The notes below the pieces were generated by a model. The model worked only from the letters and a program-made list of their open reading frames with translations, had not been told where the DNA came from and did no database searches. Shown piece after piece: positions 1 through 6,723 of a DNA stretch of 9,696 nucleotides. The number at the start of each line of letters is the position of its first letter. The first letter of the stretch is position 1. The translations under genes and the position numbers were made by a program. The DNA comes from Dehalococcoidia bacterium (lineage in GTDB: Bacteria; Chloroflexota; Dehalococcoidia; SZUA-161). The stretch is taken from positions 1-9,696 of the forward strand of contig JACUUS010000082.1 of assembly GCA_014859215.1 (NCBI GenBank), in the 5' to 3' direction.

Positions 1-68
1 TTATCCAGTACGAGTCGTATTTTTCGGGGCGACACCCTTATCTGTCTCGCGCTTGCTGCAACTTCCAC
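1..68 (-). CDS. rplV: 50S ribosomal protein L22, N-terminal fragment (cut by window edge)
   Basis: Only the first 22 codons are in the window and the gene continues past base 1. The visible peptide reads MEVAASARQIRVSPRKIRLV followed by LD. This matches the start of bacterial L22, whose N-terminus carries a basic S-P/A-R-K-x-R-L-V motif. L22 binds 23S rRNA and its beta-hairpin lines the peptide exit tunnel. The start is GTG at 66-68. It is chosen because a GGCGAGG Shine-Dalgarno sequence (77-83) lies 8 bases upstream, and because an ATG at 83-85 opens a different frame that stops after 15 codons. The gene follows rpsS after 21 bases, the usual S10-operon order. Confidence 0.9.
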   Translation of the reverse strand, partial: MEVAASARQIRVSPRKIRLVLD

Positions 69-89
69 TTTCTTGACCTCGCCATTAGC

Positions 90-380
90 CTACTTCTTAC
101 GTACCCGGCTTATCTTCTCAGACTTGGCAGAGTGTCCTCTATACGACCTCGTTGGAGCGAACTCGCCAAGCTTATGGCCCACCATGTTCTCTGTTATAAA
201 GATCGGGACATGCCTTCTTCCATCATGGACTCCGATGGTCATGCCAATCATTTGCGGAAGAATGGTCGAAGCTCTGGACCAGGTCTTGATTACAGCCTTC
301 TGATCGGTGCGGATAAGAACGTCGACCTTCTTAAGAAGATTGGGATCGATGAAAGGGCCTTTCTTGGTGGACCTAGACAC
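90..380 (-). CDS. rpsS: 30S ribosomal protein S19
   Basis: The 96-residue product is a full-length S19 (family norm about 92-95), a protein of the 30S head that contacts 16S rRNA with S13. Recognisable features are the N-terminal SRSTKKGPFID block, the central TWSRASTILPQMIG block, and the HDGRRHVPIFITENMVGHKLGEF-type core (about residues 52-74), followed by the APTRSYRGH motif and a basic tail. The start codon is GTG (378-380), preceded at a 10-base spacing by a perfect AGGAGG Shine-Dalgarno site (391-396). It lies between rplB and rplV, 19 bases after the rplB stop, and is cotranscribed with them. Confidence 0.97.
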   Translation of the reverse strand: MSRSTKKGPFIDPNLLKKVDVLIRTDQKAVIKTWSRASTILPQMIGMTIGVHDGRRHVPIFITENMVGHKLGEFAPTRSYRGHSAKSEKISRVRKK

Positions 381-399
381 TCTCTCTTAGCCTCCTGAA

Positions 400-1224
400 C
401 TATTTCCTTCTTCTCAGAATCAGTTTGTCGCTGCGCTTGTTGCGCCTTGTCCTGTGTCCGAGGGCAGGCTTGCCCCAGGGCGTTTTAGGCCCTGGCAGGC
501 CGATGGGAGACCTTCCCTCGCCGCCTCCGTGCGGATGATCGCGAGGAGTCATAGCTGAGCCGCGCACCGTCGGGCGCCAGCCCATATGCCTCTTGCGGCC
601 GGCTTTGCCTATGCTGATATTCCCATGGTCTATATTGCCAACCTGTCCGATGGTGGCCATGCATTCTTCGTCTACACGGCGAAGCTCGCCAGAAGGCAGC
701 CTTACGAGGACATAGTGCTCCTCTTTCGCCATAACCTGCGCGGACGCGCCGGCTGCACGTACGATCTGTCCTCCGCGCCCTCGCTTCAGCTCTATATTAT
801 GTACAGCTGTGCCAAGAGGAATCGCTTTCAGGGGCAATGCATGGCCTGGCTTGAAATCAGAACCTTCCCCCGAGCGGACGGGGTCACCGACTTTTATTCC
901 TAACGGCGCAAGGATATATCGTTTCTCGCCGTCAACATAGTTGACCAGGGCTATATTGGCTGACCTGTTCGGGTCATACTCAATGGAAGCAACCTTTCCA
1001 GGCACGCCGATCTTATCGCGCTTGAAGTCAATGATCCGGTACTGGCGCTTGGCGCCGCCACCGCGATGCCTGACCGTTAACCTGCCCTGGTTATTTCTTC
1101 CTGCCTTCTTCTTATTCGGCGCAAGCAGGGACTTCTCCGGCTTCTTCTTCGTAAGCTCCGAATAATCCAGACTATCCATACCCCTGCGTCCGGGTGATGT
1201 AGGTCGATACTGTTTCACTCCCAA
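400..1224 (-). CDS. rplB: 50S ribosomal protein L2
   Basis: The 274-residue product is full-length L2, a primary 23S rRNA-binding protein needed for subunit association and peptidyl-transferase assembly. The N-terminal KQYRPTSPGRR block, the RHRGGGAKRQYRIIDF RNA-binding core (about residues 53-68) and the C-terminal DHPHGGGEGR motif (229-238) are all present. His230 corresponds to the conserved His229 of E. coli L2. The chosen start is TTG at 1222-1224, 7 bases after a GAGGAG-type Shine-Dalgarno (1231-1237). A GTG two codons further in (1216-1218) is possible, but its spacing is longer and it would drop the usual residues before VKQY. The gene follows rplW after 29 bases. Confidence 0.97.
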   Translation of the reverse strand: MGVKQYRPTSPGRRGMDSLDYSELTKKKPEKSLLAPNKKKAGRNNQGRLTVRHRGGGAKRQYRIIDFKRDKIGVPGKVASIEYDPNRSANIALVNYVDGEKRYILAPLGIKVGDPVRSGEGSDFKPGHALPLKAIPLGTAVHNIELKRGRGGQIVRAAGASAQVMAKEEHYVLVRLPSGELRRVDEECMATIGQVGNIDHGNISIGKAGRKRHMGWRPTVRGSAMTPRDHPHGGGEGRSPIGLPGPKTPWGKPALGHRTRRNKRSDKLILRRRK

Positions 1225-1253
1225 AGCCCGACTCCTCTTTCTTCCTTCACTGC

Positions 1254-1538
1254 CTAGACGCCTTCAAAGAGCTCGATCTTGTTGCCTTCCTCGAGCGTAA
1301 CTACAGCCTTCTTCCAGGGAGAAGTCATTCCCCGGCGCCTGCCCGCACGCCGCATTTTGCCCGGCACGGACATAACATTGACTGAGACTACCTTGACCTT
1401 GAAAGCCTTCTCAACAGCTTCCTTGATCTGAGGTTTATTGGCATCTTTCGCCACTTCAAAAGTATACTTGTTCTGCTCCAAAATTGCGGTATTCTTCTCG
1501 GTTACAATCGGACGCCGCAGTATTTCGTAGATATGCAT
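1254..1538 (-). CDS. rplW: 50S ribosomal protein L23
   Basis: The 94-residue product matches bacterial L23 (usually about 93-100). L23 sits at the exit of the peptide tunnel and docks trigger factor and the signal recognition particle. The N-terminal YEILRRPIVTEK block, the KYTFEVAKDANKPQIKEAVE core and the FKVKVVSVNV segment are diagnostic, followed by a basic GKMRRAGRRRG loop. The open frame extends further upstream, to 1616, but that extension lies inside rplD and has no family resemblance. ATG at 1536-1538 is the right start and is preceded by GGGGAG (1543-1548). The SD overlaps the rplD stop region and the genes are 10 bases apart, so translation is probably coupled. Confidence 0.96.
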   Translation of the reverse strand: MHIYEILRRPIVTEKNTAILEQNKYTFEVAKDANKPQIKEAVEKAFKVKVVSVNVMSVPGKMRRAGRRRGMTSPWKKAVVTLEEGNKIELFEGV

Positions 1539-1548
1539 CCTTCTCCCC

Positions 1549-2199
1549 TCAAGCCTGGGCTTCAGCGACCGCAGGCGCCTTACCCCAAATTGCTTCGACC
1601 CGGCGCACGGCGTCAACCGTGATAATCACAGCCCTGCATGATAATAGATCAAGAACATTCAGCATATTGGCAGTCAACGTCTTTGTCCTGGGAACGTTGC
1701 GCGCGGACTTGACCACGTTCATATCTGGTTCAGCTGTAACGAGCAAAGCCGATGACTGCACACCGAGCGCCTTGAACATACTCACAACCTTCTTTGTGGC
1801 CGGCTCGCTCATTTGAAATGTATCTATGACCAGCAACTCGCCGTCGGCCACCTTCGACGACAGGACAGACTTCAAAGCAAGCCTTCTCATTTTCTTCGGC
1901 ATAGCCTGCCTGTAGTCCCTTGGAGTTGGGCCGAAAACAATACCGCCACCACGCCTCAGAGGCGACCGTCTGCTTCCGGCTCGCGCGAATCCGGTATGCT
2001 TCTGGCGGAAAAGCTTGCGGGTGCCGCCAGTGACTTCTCCTCGGGTTTTTGTATCCGCCGTCCCGGCCCGGGCATTGGCCCGCTGCCTCACAAGCGCCTG
2101 GTGGACTACCGCCTCGTTAGGCTGAATCCCGAAAACCGCCTCGTCTAACTCTATCTCGCCAACTGCTTCGCCGTTTATATTTCTGACTGGAATCTGCAA
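1549..2199 (-). CDS. rplD: 50S ribosomal protein L4
   Basis: The 216-residue product is an L4/L1e family protein, slightly longer than the usual 200-210. It binds 23S rRNA domain I, and its extended loop reaches into the exit tunnel. The arginine- and glycine-rich loop is clear at about residues 50-95: TRGEVTGGTRKLFRQKHTG, then ARAGSRRSPLRRGGGIVFGP. It is followed by the YRQAMPKKMRRLALKSVLSS segment. The start is TTG (2197-2199), 6-7 bases downstream of a GGGGAG Shine-Dalgarno. An alanine-rich C-terminal tail (APAVAEAQA) accounts for part of the extra length. In E. coli L4 autoregulates the S10 operon; no equivalent leader is visible here, because rpsJ directly follows fusA. Confidence 0.96.
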   Translation of the reverse strand: MQIPVRNINGEAVGEIELDEAVFGIQPNEAVVHQALVRQRANARAGTADTKTRGEVTGGTRKLFRQKHTGFARAGSRRSPLRRGGGIVFGPTPRDYRQAMPKKMRRLALKSVLSSKVADGELLVIDTFQMSEPATKKVVSMFKALGVQSSALLVTAEPDMNVVKSARNVPRTKTLTANMLNVLDLLSCRAVIITVDAVRRVEAIWGKAPAVAEAQA

Positions 2200-2220
2200 G
2201 ATATTCTCCCCGGCCAGGAA

Positions 2221-2838
2221 TTACTTCTTCGACTTCCTGATCTCCAGTAAGCCATTCTTGGCGCCCGGAACAGCTCCCTTAAGCAGGATAACATTGCGAT
2301 CCGGGTCAATCTTATATACCTCGATATTCTTAACAGTAACCCTCTCGTCTCCCATATGCCCTGCCATCCTCAGGCCCTTGAGTACGCGGCCGGGAGTCGT
2401 GCCGGACCCTATTGAGCCCGGTGCCCGGTGGCGGTCGGACTGCCCATGAGTCTTGGGACCACCCGCGAAATGATGCCGTTTCACTCCACCGGCAAATCCC
2501 CGCCCCTTGGATACTCCCACCACATCCACTCTGTCGCCCGGTTGGAAGATACTGACGTCGAATCGCTGCCCCACTTCAAATTCGGCAGGATTTTCGACCC
2601 GGAATTCACGGAGGTACCGGAACAGGGGCAGCTTTCCGAGATGTCCCTTCTCAGGCGACTTCAGTCTCTTAGCCTCCCTGAAACCGACCTGTACTGCGCC
2701 GTACCCTTCCTTATCAGGCCTCTTGATTTGCGTGACTGTGCAGGGCCCGGCTTCAATGGCAGTTACTGCCTGAGCAACGCCCTTCTCAGTGAATACTCGA
2801 GCCATGCCTAATTTGCGCCCGATTAGTCCCTTAACCAT
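2221..2838 (-). CDS. rplC: 50S ribosomal protein L3
   Basis: The 205-residue product matches L3 (about 205-215). L3 is an early 23S rRNA-binding assembly protein whose long loop approaches the peptidyl-transferase centre. It begins GLIGRKLGMARVF, has the KGRGFAGGVKRHHFAGGPKT loop entrance, then APGSIGSGTTPGRVLKGLRMAGHMG and the C-terminal ILLKGAVPGAKNG block. Where E. coli has Q-N-Q (methylated by PrmB) within PGSIGQNQTPG, this protein has S-G-T, so that glutamine modification site appears absent. The start is ATG (2836-2838); the SD is modest (an AGG about 8 bases upstream). It follows rpsJ after 13 bases. Confidence 0.97.
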   Translation of the reverse strand: MVKGLIGRKLGMARVFTEKGVAQAVTAIEAGPCTVTQIKRPDKEGYGAVQVGFREAKRLKSPEKGHLGKLPLFRYLREFRVENPAEFEVGQRFDVSIFQPGDRVDVVGVSKGRGFAGGVKRHHFAGGPKTHGQSDRHRAPGSIGSGTTPGRVLKGLRMAGHMGDERVTVKNIEVYKIDPDRNVILLKGAVPGAKNGLLEIRKSKK

Positions 2839-2851
2839 TCCCGCAGCCTAC

Positions 2852-3160
2852 CTAGAGTTTGATTTCGATATCGACACCCGCCGGCAGGTTCAGAGTGGTT
2901 AGCGCGTCAATAGTCTTCGTGGTTGGGTCCAGGATGTCTATCAACCGCTTATGGGTCCTGATTTCGAATTGCTCCCGCGAGTCCTTATCCACATGCGGAG
3001 ACCGGATCACCGTGAACTTCCTTATGTGGGTAGGAAGCGGCACAGGTCCCACAACTGCTGCCCCTGTGCGCTCAGCCGCCTCCACGATCTGTACGGCGGA
3101 CTGATCAAGAATGCGGTGGTCGAATGCTTTCAACTTAATCCTTATTTTCTGCTTCGGCAT
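2852..3160 (-). CDS. rpsJ: 30S ribosomal protein S10 (NusE)
   Basis: The 102-residue product is a standard S10. It is a 30S head protein that also acts as NusE, binding NusB in antitermination complexes and NusG in transcription-translation coupling. The IRIKLKAFDHRILDQS start, GPVPLPTHIRKFTVIRSPHV centre and REQFEIRTHKRLIDI motif are all present and intact. The ATG (3158-3160) touches the fusA stop codon (TAA, 3161-3163) with no intergenic base. Its Shine-Dalgarno (GAGGGG) therefore lies within the last codons of fusA, which strongly suggests translational coupling. No promoter space exists before it, so the S10-type gene block here depends on transcription from upstream of fusA. Confidence 0.98.
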   Translation of the reverse strand: MPKQKIRIKLKAFDHRILDQSAVQIVEAAERTGAAVVGPVPLPTHIRKFTVIRSPHVDKDSREQFEIRTHKRLIDILDPTTKTIDALTTLNLPAGVDIEIKL

Positions 3161-5233
3161 TTAGCCCCTCATCCTCGCGATTATCTCCTGAGCTTTGTCC
3201 CTGGGTACTTCCTGATAATGGTCAAACTCCATGGAATAGGTGGCCCTGCCCTGGCTGATCGATCGCAAATCGGTAGCATAGCCGAAGCTCTCGGACAGCG
3301 GCAGATAACCACGAACAATGTGAGTCCATGCTCGCAACTCGACAGCATCGACTCTTGCCCTGCGAGCATTCAGGTCGCCGATAATATCTCCCAGGAATTC
3401 CTTTGGAGTCGCAGCTTCAAGCTTCATTATGGGCTCGAGCAGCACCGGTTTGGCCCGTTTTACGCCCTCCCGCAGACCTATAGAGCCCGCCATCTTGAAA
3501 GCAAGCTCCGAGGAGTCTACAGGGTGATAACTGCCGTCCAGCGCGGTGACCTTGATGTCTATCAGCGGATACCCTGCGAGAACGCCATTTTCAGTTGCTT
3601 CCTTGACGCCCTGTTGGATAGCAGGAATGAACTGCCTGGGTATGGCTCCGCCCGGTATCTTGTTCTCGAAACTGAAACCACCGCCCCTTTCGACAGGCTC
3701 GAGGTTGAGCGTAACCACACCATACTGGCCATGGCCGCCGGTCTGCCGAATAAACCGCCCCTCTGAACTAACGGGGACTGTTATTGTTTCCTTGTAAGCT
3801 ACCTGCGGCTTCCCTATTTTCGCATTCACATTGAATTCGCGTACCAGCCGGTCAACGATTATGTCAAGATGAAGCTCACCCATGCCCGAAATGATCGTCT
3901 CGCCTGTATCTTCACTGTAGCTGCTCTTGAAGGTAGGGTCCTCATCGCCGAGCTTGATAAGGGCATCGCCGATTCGGGACTGGTCTGCCTTTGTACGAGG
4001 CTCAATTGCCAGCGCTATGACTGGTTCAGGGAATTTGATCGCTTCAAGTATGATAGGCCTTGACGGGTCGCACAGGGTGTCTCCCGTGAATGTGTTCTTT
4101 AGTCCGACTGCGGCCACAATCCTGCCGCAACTGGCGTCCGTGATTTCCTCACGCCGGTTGGCGTGCATCTGGAGCAAACGCCCAAACCGTTCCTTGCGCT
4201 CCCTCGTGGCATTAAGGACCTGAGACCCCGCGCGGGTCCGCCCTGAGTACACTCGCAAATAGACCAGACGGCCTATGAAAGGATCTGAGACCACTTTGAA
4301 AGCCAGGGCCGCGAAGGGGGCTTTTTCACTGGTTTCGCGCTTGATCTCTTTTCCGGTGCCAGGATCGAGTCCTGCTACAGGCGGGACATCGAGCGGGGAG
4401 GGAAGATAATCGATGATAGCATCCAGGACAGGCTCTACGCCCTTGTTCCTGACAGCACTGCCACAGAGAACAGGTACAAGCCGGAAAGCGAGGGTTGCCC
4501 GCCTCAGACCGGCCTTGAGCTGAGGGCCGCTGATCGCTCGCCCTTCGATATAGGCATTCATCAGCTCCTCATCGTTTTCGGCAACCTTCTCTATGAGCTC
4601 TTCCTTATACTTTGAAGCGTCTTCCTTATAACTGCCCGGGATTGGCGCCTCGATTCCGAGATCGCTGCCTTCCGGGTACAGCCAGGCCTTCATCTCAACC
4701 AGATCAATAACGCCCTCAAACGCTGATTCAGACCCTATCGGAATTTGCAGGGGGACAGGATTAGCCCGCAGGCGCTCCTTGATCATCTTGATCGTGTTGA
4801 AAAAATCAGCTCCGATCCGGTCCATCTTATTAATGAAGCATATTCTGGGCACGCGGTAGCTGTCTGCCTGGCGCCAAACAGTCTCGGACTGCGGCTCCAC
4901 GCCGGCAAGCGCGTCGAAGACTACCACGCCTCCGTCAAGAACCCTCAGGCTGCGCTCGACTTCGGCGGTGAAGTCCACATGCCCGGGCGTATCAATAATG
5001 TTGATCTGATGATCAAGCCATTCACAACTGGTAGCAGCCGCAGTTATAGTAATACCCCTCTCACGTTCCTGCTGCATCCAATCCATCACCGCCGTGCCTT
5101 CATCCACCTGCCCGACCTTGTAAGTACGGCCGGTATGATAAAGCATCATCTCGGTAACGGTCGTCTTACCCGCATCGATGTGAGCGATGATACCTATATT
5201 GCGTACCTGCTCCAACAGGAGTCCCGGTGCCAT
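3161..5233 (-). CDS. fusA: Translation elongation factor G (EF-G)
   Basis: The product is the GTPase that drives ribosomal translocation, 690 residues from the chosen start (family norm about 690-705). All GTP-binding elements are present: the P-loop AHIDAGKT (residues 17-24), RGITI (59-63), DTPGH (81-85), NKMD (135-138), and a CGSA element later. The domain IV tip motif SYHPVDSSELAFK has its conserved His at 570. The frame is open upstream to a GTG at 5294-5296 that would add 21 residues and overlap the rpsG stop. ATG at 5231-5233 is preferred because AAAGGA sits 7 bases upstream and it leaves a normal short N-terminus before RNIGIIAHID. No tuf gene follows; the stop abuts rpsJ. Confidence 0.98.
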   Translation of the reverse strand: MAPGLLLEQVRNIGIIAHIDAGKTTVTEMMLYHTGRTYKVGQVDEGTAVMDWMQQERERGITITAAATSCEWLDHQINIIDTPGHVDFTAEVERSLRVLDGGVVVFDALAGVEPQSETVWRQADSYRVPRICFINKMDRIGADFFNTIKMIKERLRANPVPLQIPIGSESAFEGVIDLVEMKAWLYPEGSDLGIEAPIPGSYKEDASKYKEELIEKVAENDEELMNAYIEGRAISGPQLKAGLRRATLAFRLVPVLCGSAVRNKGVEPVLDAIIDYLPSPLDVPPVAGLDPGTGKEIKRETSEKAPFAALAFKVVSDPFIGRLVYLRVYSGRTRAGSQVLNATRERKERFGRLLQMHANRREEITDASCGRIVAAVGLKNTFTGDTLCDPSRPIILEAIKFPEPVIALAIEPRTKADQSRIGDALIKLGDEDPTFKSSYSEDTGETIISGMGELHLDIIVDRLVREFNVNAKIGKPQVAYKETITVPVSSEGRFIRQTGGHGQYGVVTLNLEPVERGGGFSFENKIPGGAIPRQFIPAIQQGVKEATENGVLAGYPLIDIKVTALDGSYHPVDSSELAFKMAGSIGLREGVKRAKPVLLEPIMKLEAATPKEFLGDIIGDLNARRARVDAVELRAWTHIVRGYLPLSESFGYATDLRSISQGRATYSMEFDHYQEVPRDKAQEIIARMRG

Positions 5234-5289
5234 TGCCTGATCCTTTTCGGCCAGCAAGCCCTTCTGTGCACCCAAAATGCTCAAACCTC

Positions 5290-5760
5290 TTACCACCTGT
5301 AATGAACGAAAGCCTTGTTGGCTTCAGCCATACGGTGTGTATCCTCACGTTTCTTGACTGTGATCCCTTGCCCACGGGCAGCATCCATTAGCTCCGCCGC
5401 CAGCCTTTCAGCCATAGGCTTACCTTTGCGCCCCTTAGCGGACGCCCGCAGCCAGCGCATTCCCAGCGCTACCCGACGGTCCTGCCTTATATCTACAGGC
5501 ACCTGATACGTCGCGCCGCCGACCCTGCGGGGCTTGACTTCAATTACCGGGGTGACATTCTTCAGTGCCTGTTCGAACAAATCCAGAGCATTCTTCTTCA
5601 TTTCTCTTTCGACAATTTCCAAAGCGTCATATACTATGCCCTCGGCCGTGCTCTTCTTTCCGCCTATCATCATTTTGTTTATGAAGCGGGCAAGTTCTAC
5701 GCTCTGGTATTTGCTGTCAGGAGTCAATTTTCTTTTTTCTGCTCTGCTTCTTCGCGACAT
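5290..5760 (-). CDS. rpsG: 30S ribosomal protein S7
   Basis: The 156-residue product is a full-length S7, the protein that nucleates assembly of the 30S head and contacts the E-site tRNA. Diagnostic stretches are MSRRSRAEKR at the start, KFINKMM-like ARFINKMMIGGKKSTAE, the RRVGGATYQVPVDIRQDRR loop (about 78-96), and the C-terminal HRMAEANKAFVHYRW. The start is ATG (5758-5760). Its Shine-Dalgarno is weak (a purine-rich GAGAGAAG), unlike most neighbours, which suggests its translation may lean on rpsL or on upstream mRNA structure. It follows rpsL after 85 bases, which include a long inverted repeat, and precedes fusA by 56 bases. Confidence 0.98.
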   Translation of the reverse strand: MSRRSRAEKRKLTPDSKYQSVELARFINKMMIGGKKSTAEGIVYDALEIVEREMKKNALDLFEQALKNVTPVIEVKPRRVGGATYQVPVDIRQDRRVALGMRWLRASAKGRKGKPMAERLAAELMDAARGQGITVKKREDTHRMAEANKAFVHYRW

Positions 5761-5792
5761 TTTCTTCTCTCGTATTACCTTTTACTCAATCA

Positions 5793-5819
5793 AAGAGCTT
5801 CTAATAAATAGAAGCTCTT
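5793..5819 (-). promoter_or_regulatory. Perfect 11-bp inverted repeat in the rpsL-rpsG gap (candidate mRNA control hairpin)
   Basis: On the transcribed strand the sequence reads AAGAGCTTCTA, a 5-base loop TTTAT, then TAGAAGCTCTT. This gives an 11-bp perfect stem that ends 32 bases before the rpsG ATG. The following bases (TGATTGAG) are not a U-run and the stem is not GC-rich, so it is not a standard intrinsic terminator. In E. coli, S7 represses its operon by binding structure in the rpsL-rpsG spacer. This hairpin sits in the same place, so an S7-binding, attenuation or RNase processing role is a reasonable inference. Confidence 0.6.
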
Positions 5820-5845
5820 CACTTGTCGAAAACCCGGCTAAACTC

Positions 5846-6271
5846 TTACTTAGTCCCAGCCTTGGGTTTCTTTGTGCCGTATAGACTACGACCCTGCCGA
5901 CGTCCGTCAACACCCATCGAGTCAAGAGCGCCACGTATTATATGGTAACGTACGCCGGGGAGGTCCTTTACTCTGCCGCCTCGGATTAGTACTACCGAGT
6001 GCTCCTGCAGGTTATGTCCTTCTCCTGGTATGTACGCTGTCACCTCCATGCCATTTGTCAACCTGACTCGTGCGACCTTTCGCAGAGCAGAGTTCGGCTT
6101 TTTAGGGGTCACGGTCTTGACTTGAAGGCAGACACCGCGCTTCTGGGGCGAGCCTTTGCCCTGTTCGCCGGTACCTTTCAGCGTGTTGTATGTGAAACGA
6201 AGAGCCGGCGCCTTAACCTTCTTCTTCAGTTTCGTGCGCCCGTTTCTCACGAGCTGATTGATTGTTGGCAA
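5846..6271 (-). CDS. rpsL: 30S ribosomal protein S12, with an N-terminal insertion
   Basis: The 141-residue product is S12, the decoding-centre protein. The conserved TPKKPNSALRK (residues 55-65) and GGRVKDLPGVRYH (98-110) loops are intact. They include the lysines linked to streptomycin response and Asp103, equivalent to the aspartate methylthiolated in E. coli. Compared with the usual 123-125 residues there is an extra stretch of about 14 between PAL and PQKRGVC (about residues 25-41, RFTYNTLKGTGEQGKGS). The start is TTG (6269-6271), 7 bases after a perfect AGGAGG (6279-6284); no ATG or GTG in this frame fits the family N-terminus PTINQLVR better. It is the first gene of the ribosomal block, directly downstream of a strong promoter. 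Confidence 0.97.
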   Translation of the reverse strand: MPTINQLVRNGRTKLKKKVKAPALRFTYNTLKGTGEQGKGSPQKRGVCLQVKTVTPKKPNSALRKVARVRLTNGMEVTAYIPGEGHNLQEHSVVLIRGGRVKDLPGVRYHIIRGALDSMGVDGRRQGRSLYGTKKPKAGTK

Positions 6272-6281
6272 AACCCTTCCT

Positions 6282-6296
6282 CCTAAATGGCTTAGG
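6282..6296 (-). promoter_or_regulatory. Short leader hairpin overlapping the rpsL Shine-Dalgarno
   Basis: The rpsL mRNA leader contains CCTAA-GCCAT-TTAGG, a 5-bp perfect stem that a G-U pair could extend. The 3' arm overlaps the first three bases of the AGGAGG ribosome binding site (6279-6284). It could modulate initiation, but so short a stem may be chance. Confidence 0.3.
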
Positions 6297-6308
6297 CGCT
6301 AAATTCTG

Positions 6309-6337
6309 AGTATACTGGAATGCTCCTTCTATGTCAA
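6309..6337 (-). promoter_or_regulatory. Near-consensus sigma-70 promoter for the rpsL operon
   Basis: On the minus strand a perfect -35 box TTGACA (6332-6337) is separated by exactly 17 bases from a -10 box TATACT (6309-6314, five of six matches to TATAAT). The predicted start is near 6302, about 30 bases before the rpsL TTG. The position and strength fit a promoter for the whole rpsL-rplV block. Confidence 0.85.
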
Positions 6338-6471
6338 TAGAGTTCCGAGTGGCCGCTTCATAGTCTCTTCCGACCATACACGTGCCGCGGCTCCCGTACT
6401 CTCGTTTGGTGACTGGCAACCCATTCGCCCCAGAACATCCCTGACCCGGGTTCCCGCGCTATTCGGCCCGA
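6338..6471. other. Non-coding spacer between the DUF2007 gene and the rpsL promoter
   Basis: No convincing gene, tRNA or hairpin followed by a T-run was found here. With no visible terminator after the DUF2007 gene, readthrough from it into the ribosomal block is possible. Confidence 0.5.
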
Positions 6472-6723
6472 CTAGTCCTGAATTTCACCTTCCCCGACCA
6501 CGCCGGGTTCGATTATGCGTTTCGCCTCCTCGGCGAACTCGCGGGGCACCGAAATACTCACCTGACCCAGGCCGTTAACCGTCAACCCGAAAACCCGTCC
6601 CGCGCTCTCGTACTGAATGAGAACCGGTATTCCTTCGCTTTCAAGGTGCGCTTTCAGGATACCGGCTTGATACTCGCCTTGCGCTATGTGGACTACGACA
6701 AACTCCGGTTTTCCTGCAACCAT
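6472..6723 (-). CDS. DUF2007-family small protein (putative signal-transducing protein)
   Basis: The 83-residue product fits the DUF2007 family by pattern. An opening strand (EFVVVHIA) is followed by a helix with YQAGILKAHLESEGIPVLIQ, a glycine-rich middle, and the closing VSISVPREFAEEAKRIIE, a ferredoxin-like arrangement. Family members are annotated as putative signal-transducing proteins, often as domains that recognise or modify other proteins, but the function is not established. There is no signal peptide or membrane segment. ATG (6721-6723) is the only ordinary start, because an in-frame TAA lies 30 bases upstream. The nearest good Shine-Dalgarno (AAGGAG, 6744-6749) is about 20 bases from that ATG, which is unusually far. 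A near-consensus promoter lies about 170 bases upstream. Confidence 0.8.
   Translation of the reverse strand: MVAGKPEFVVVHIAQGEYQAGILKAHLESEGIPVLIQYESAGRVFGLTVNGLGQVSISVPREFAEEAKRIIEPGVVGEGEIQD

Noticed and set aside
2951..3766. 271-codon open frame on the plus strand opposite rpsJ and the 3' part of fusA
   Set aside because: It lies wholly antisense to two strongly supported genes, has no recognisable domain, and is explained by GC-rich codon shadows.
5234..5296. 21-residue N-terminal extension of EF-G from the GTG at 5296
   Set aside because: It overlaps the rpsG stop and the extra residues are not typical of EF-G; the ATG at 5233 has a good SD and a normal N-terminus.
4745..5302. 185-codon plus-strand frame opposite the fusA 5' end
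   Set aside because: It is the shadow of the conserved GTPase domain of EF-G and has no independent support.
6213..6419. 68-codon minus-strand frame across the rpsL promoter
   Set aside because: It runs through the near-consensus promoter and into rpsL in another frame, with no family resemblance.
6430..6470. GC-rich CGGG/CCCG stretch as a terminator or tRNA arm
   Set aside because: The possible stem leaves only two loop bases, no T-run follows, and no tRNA cloverleaf can be built around it.
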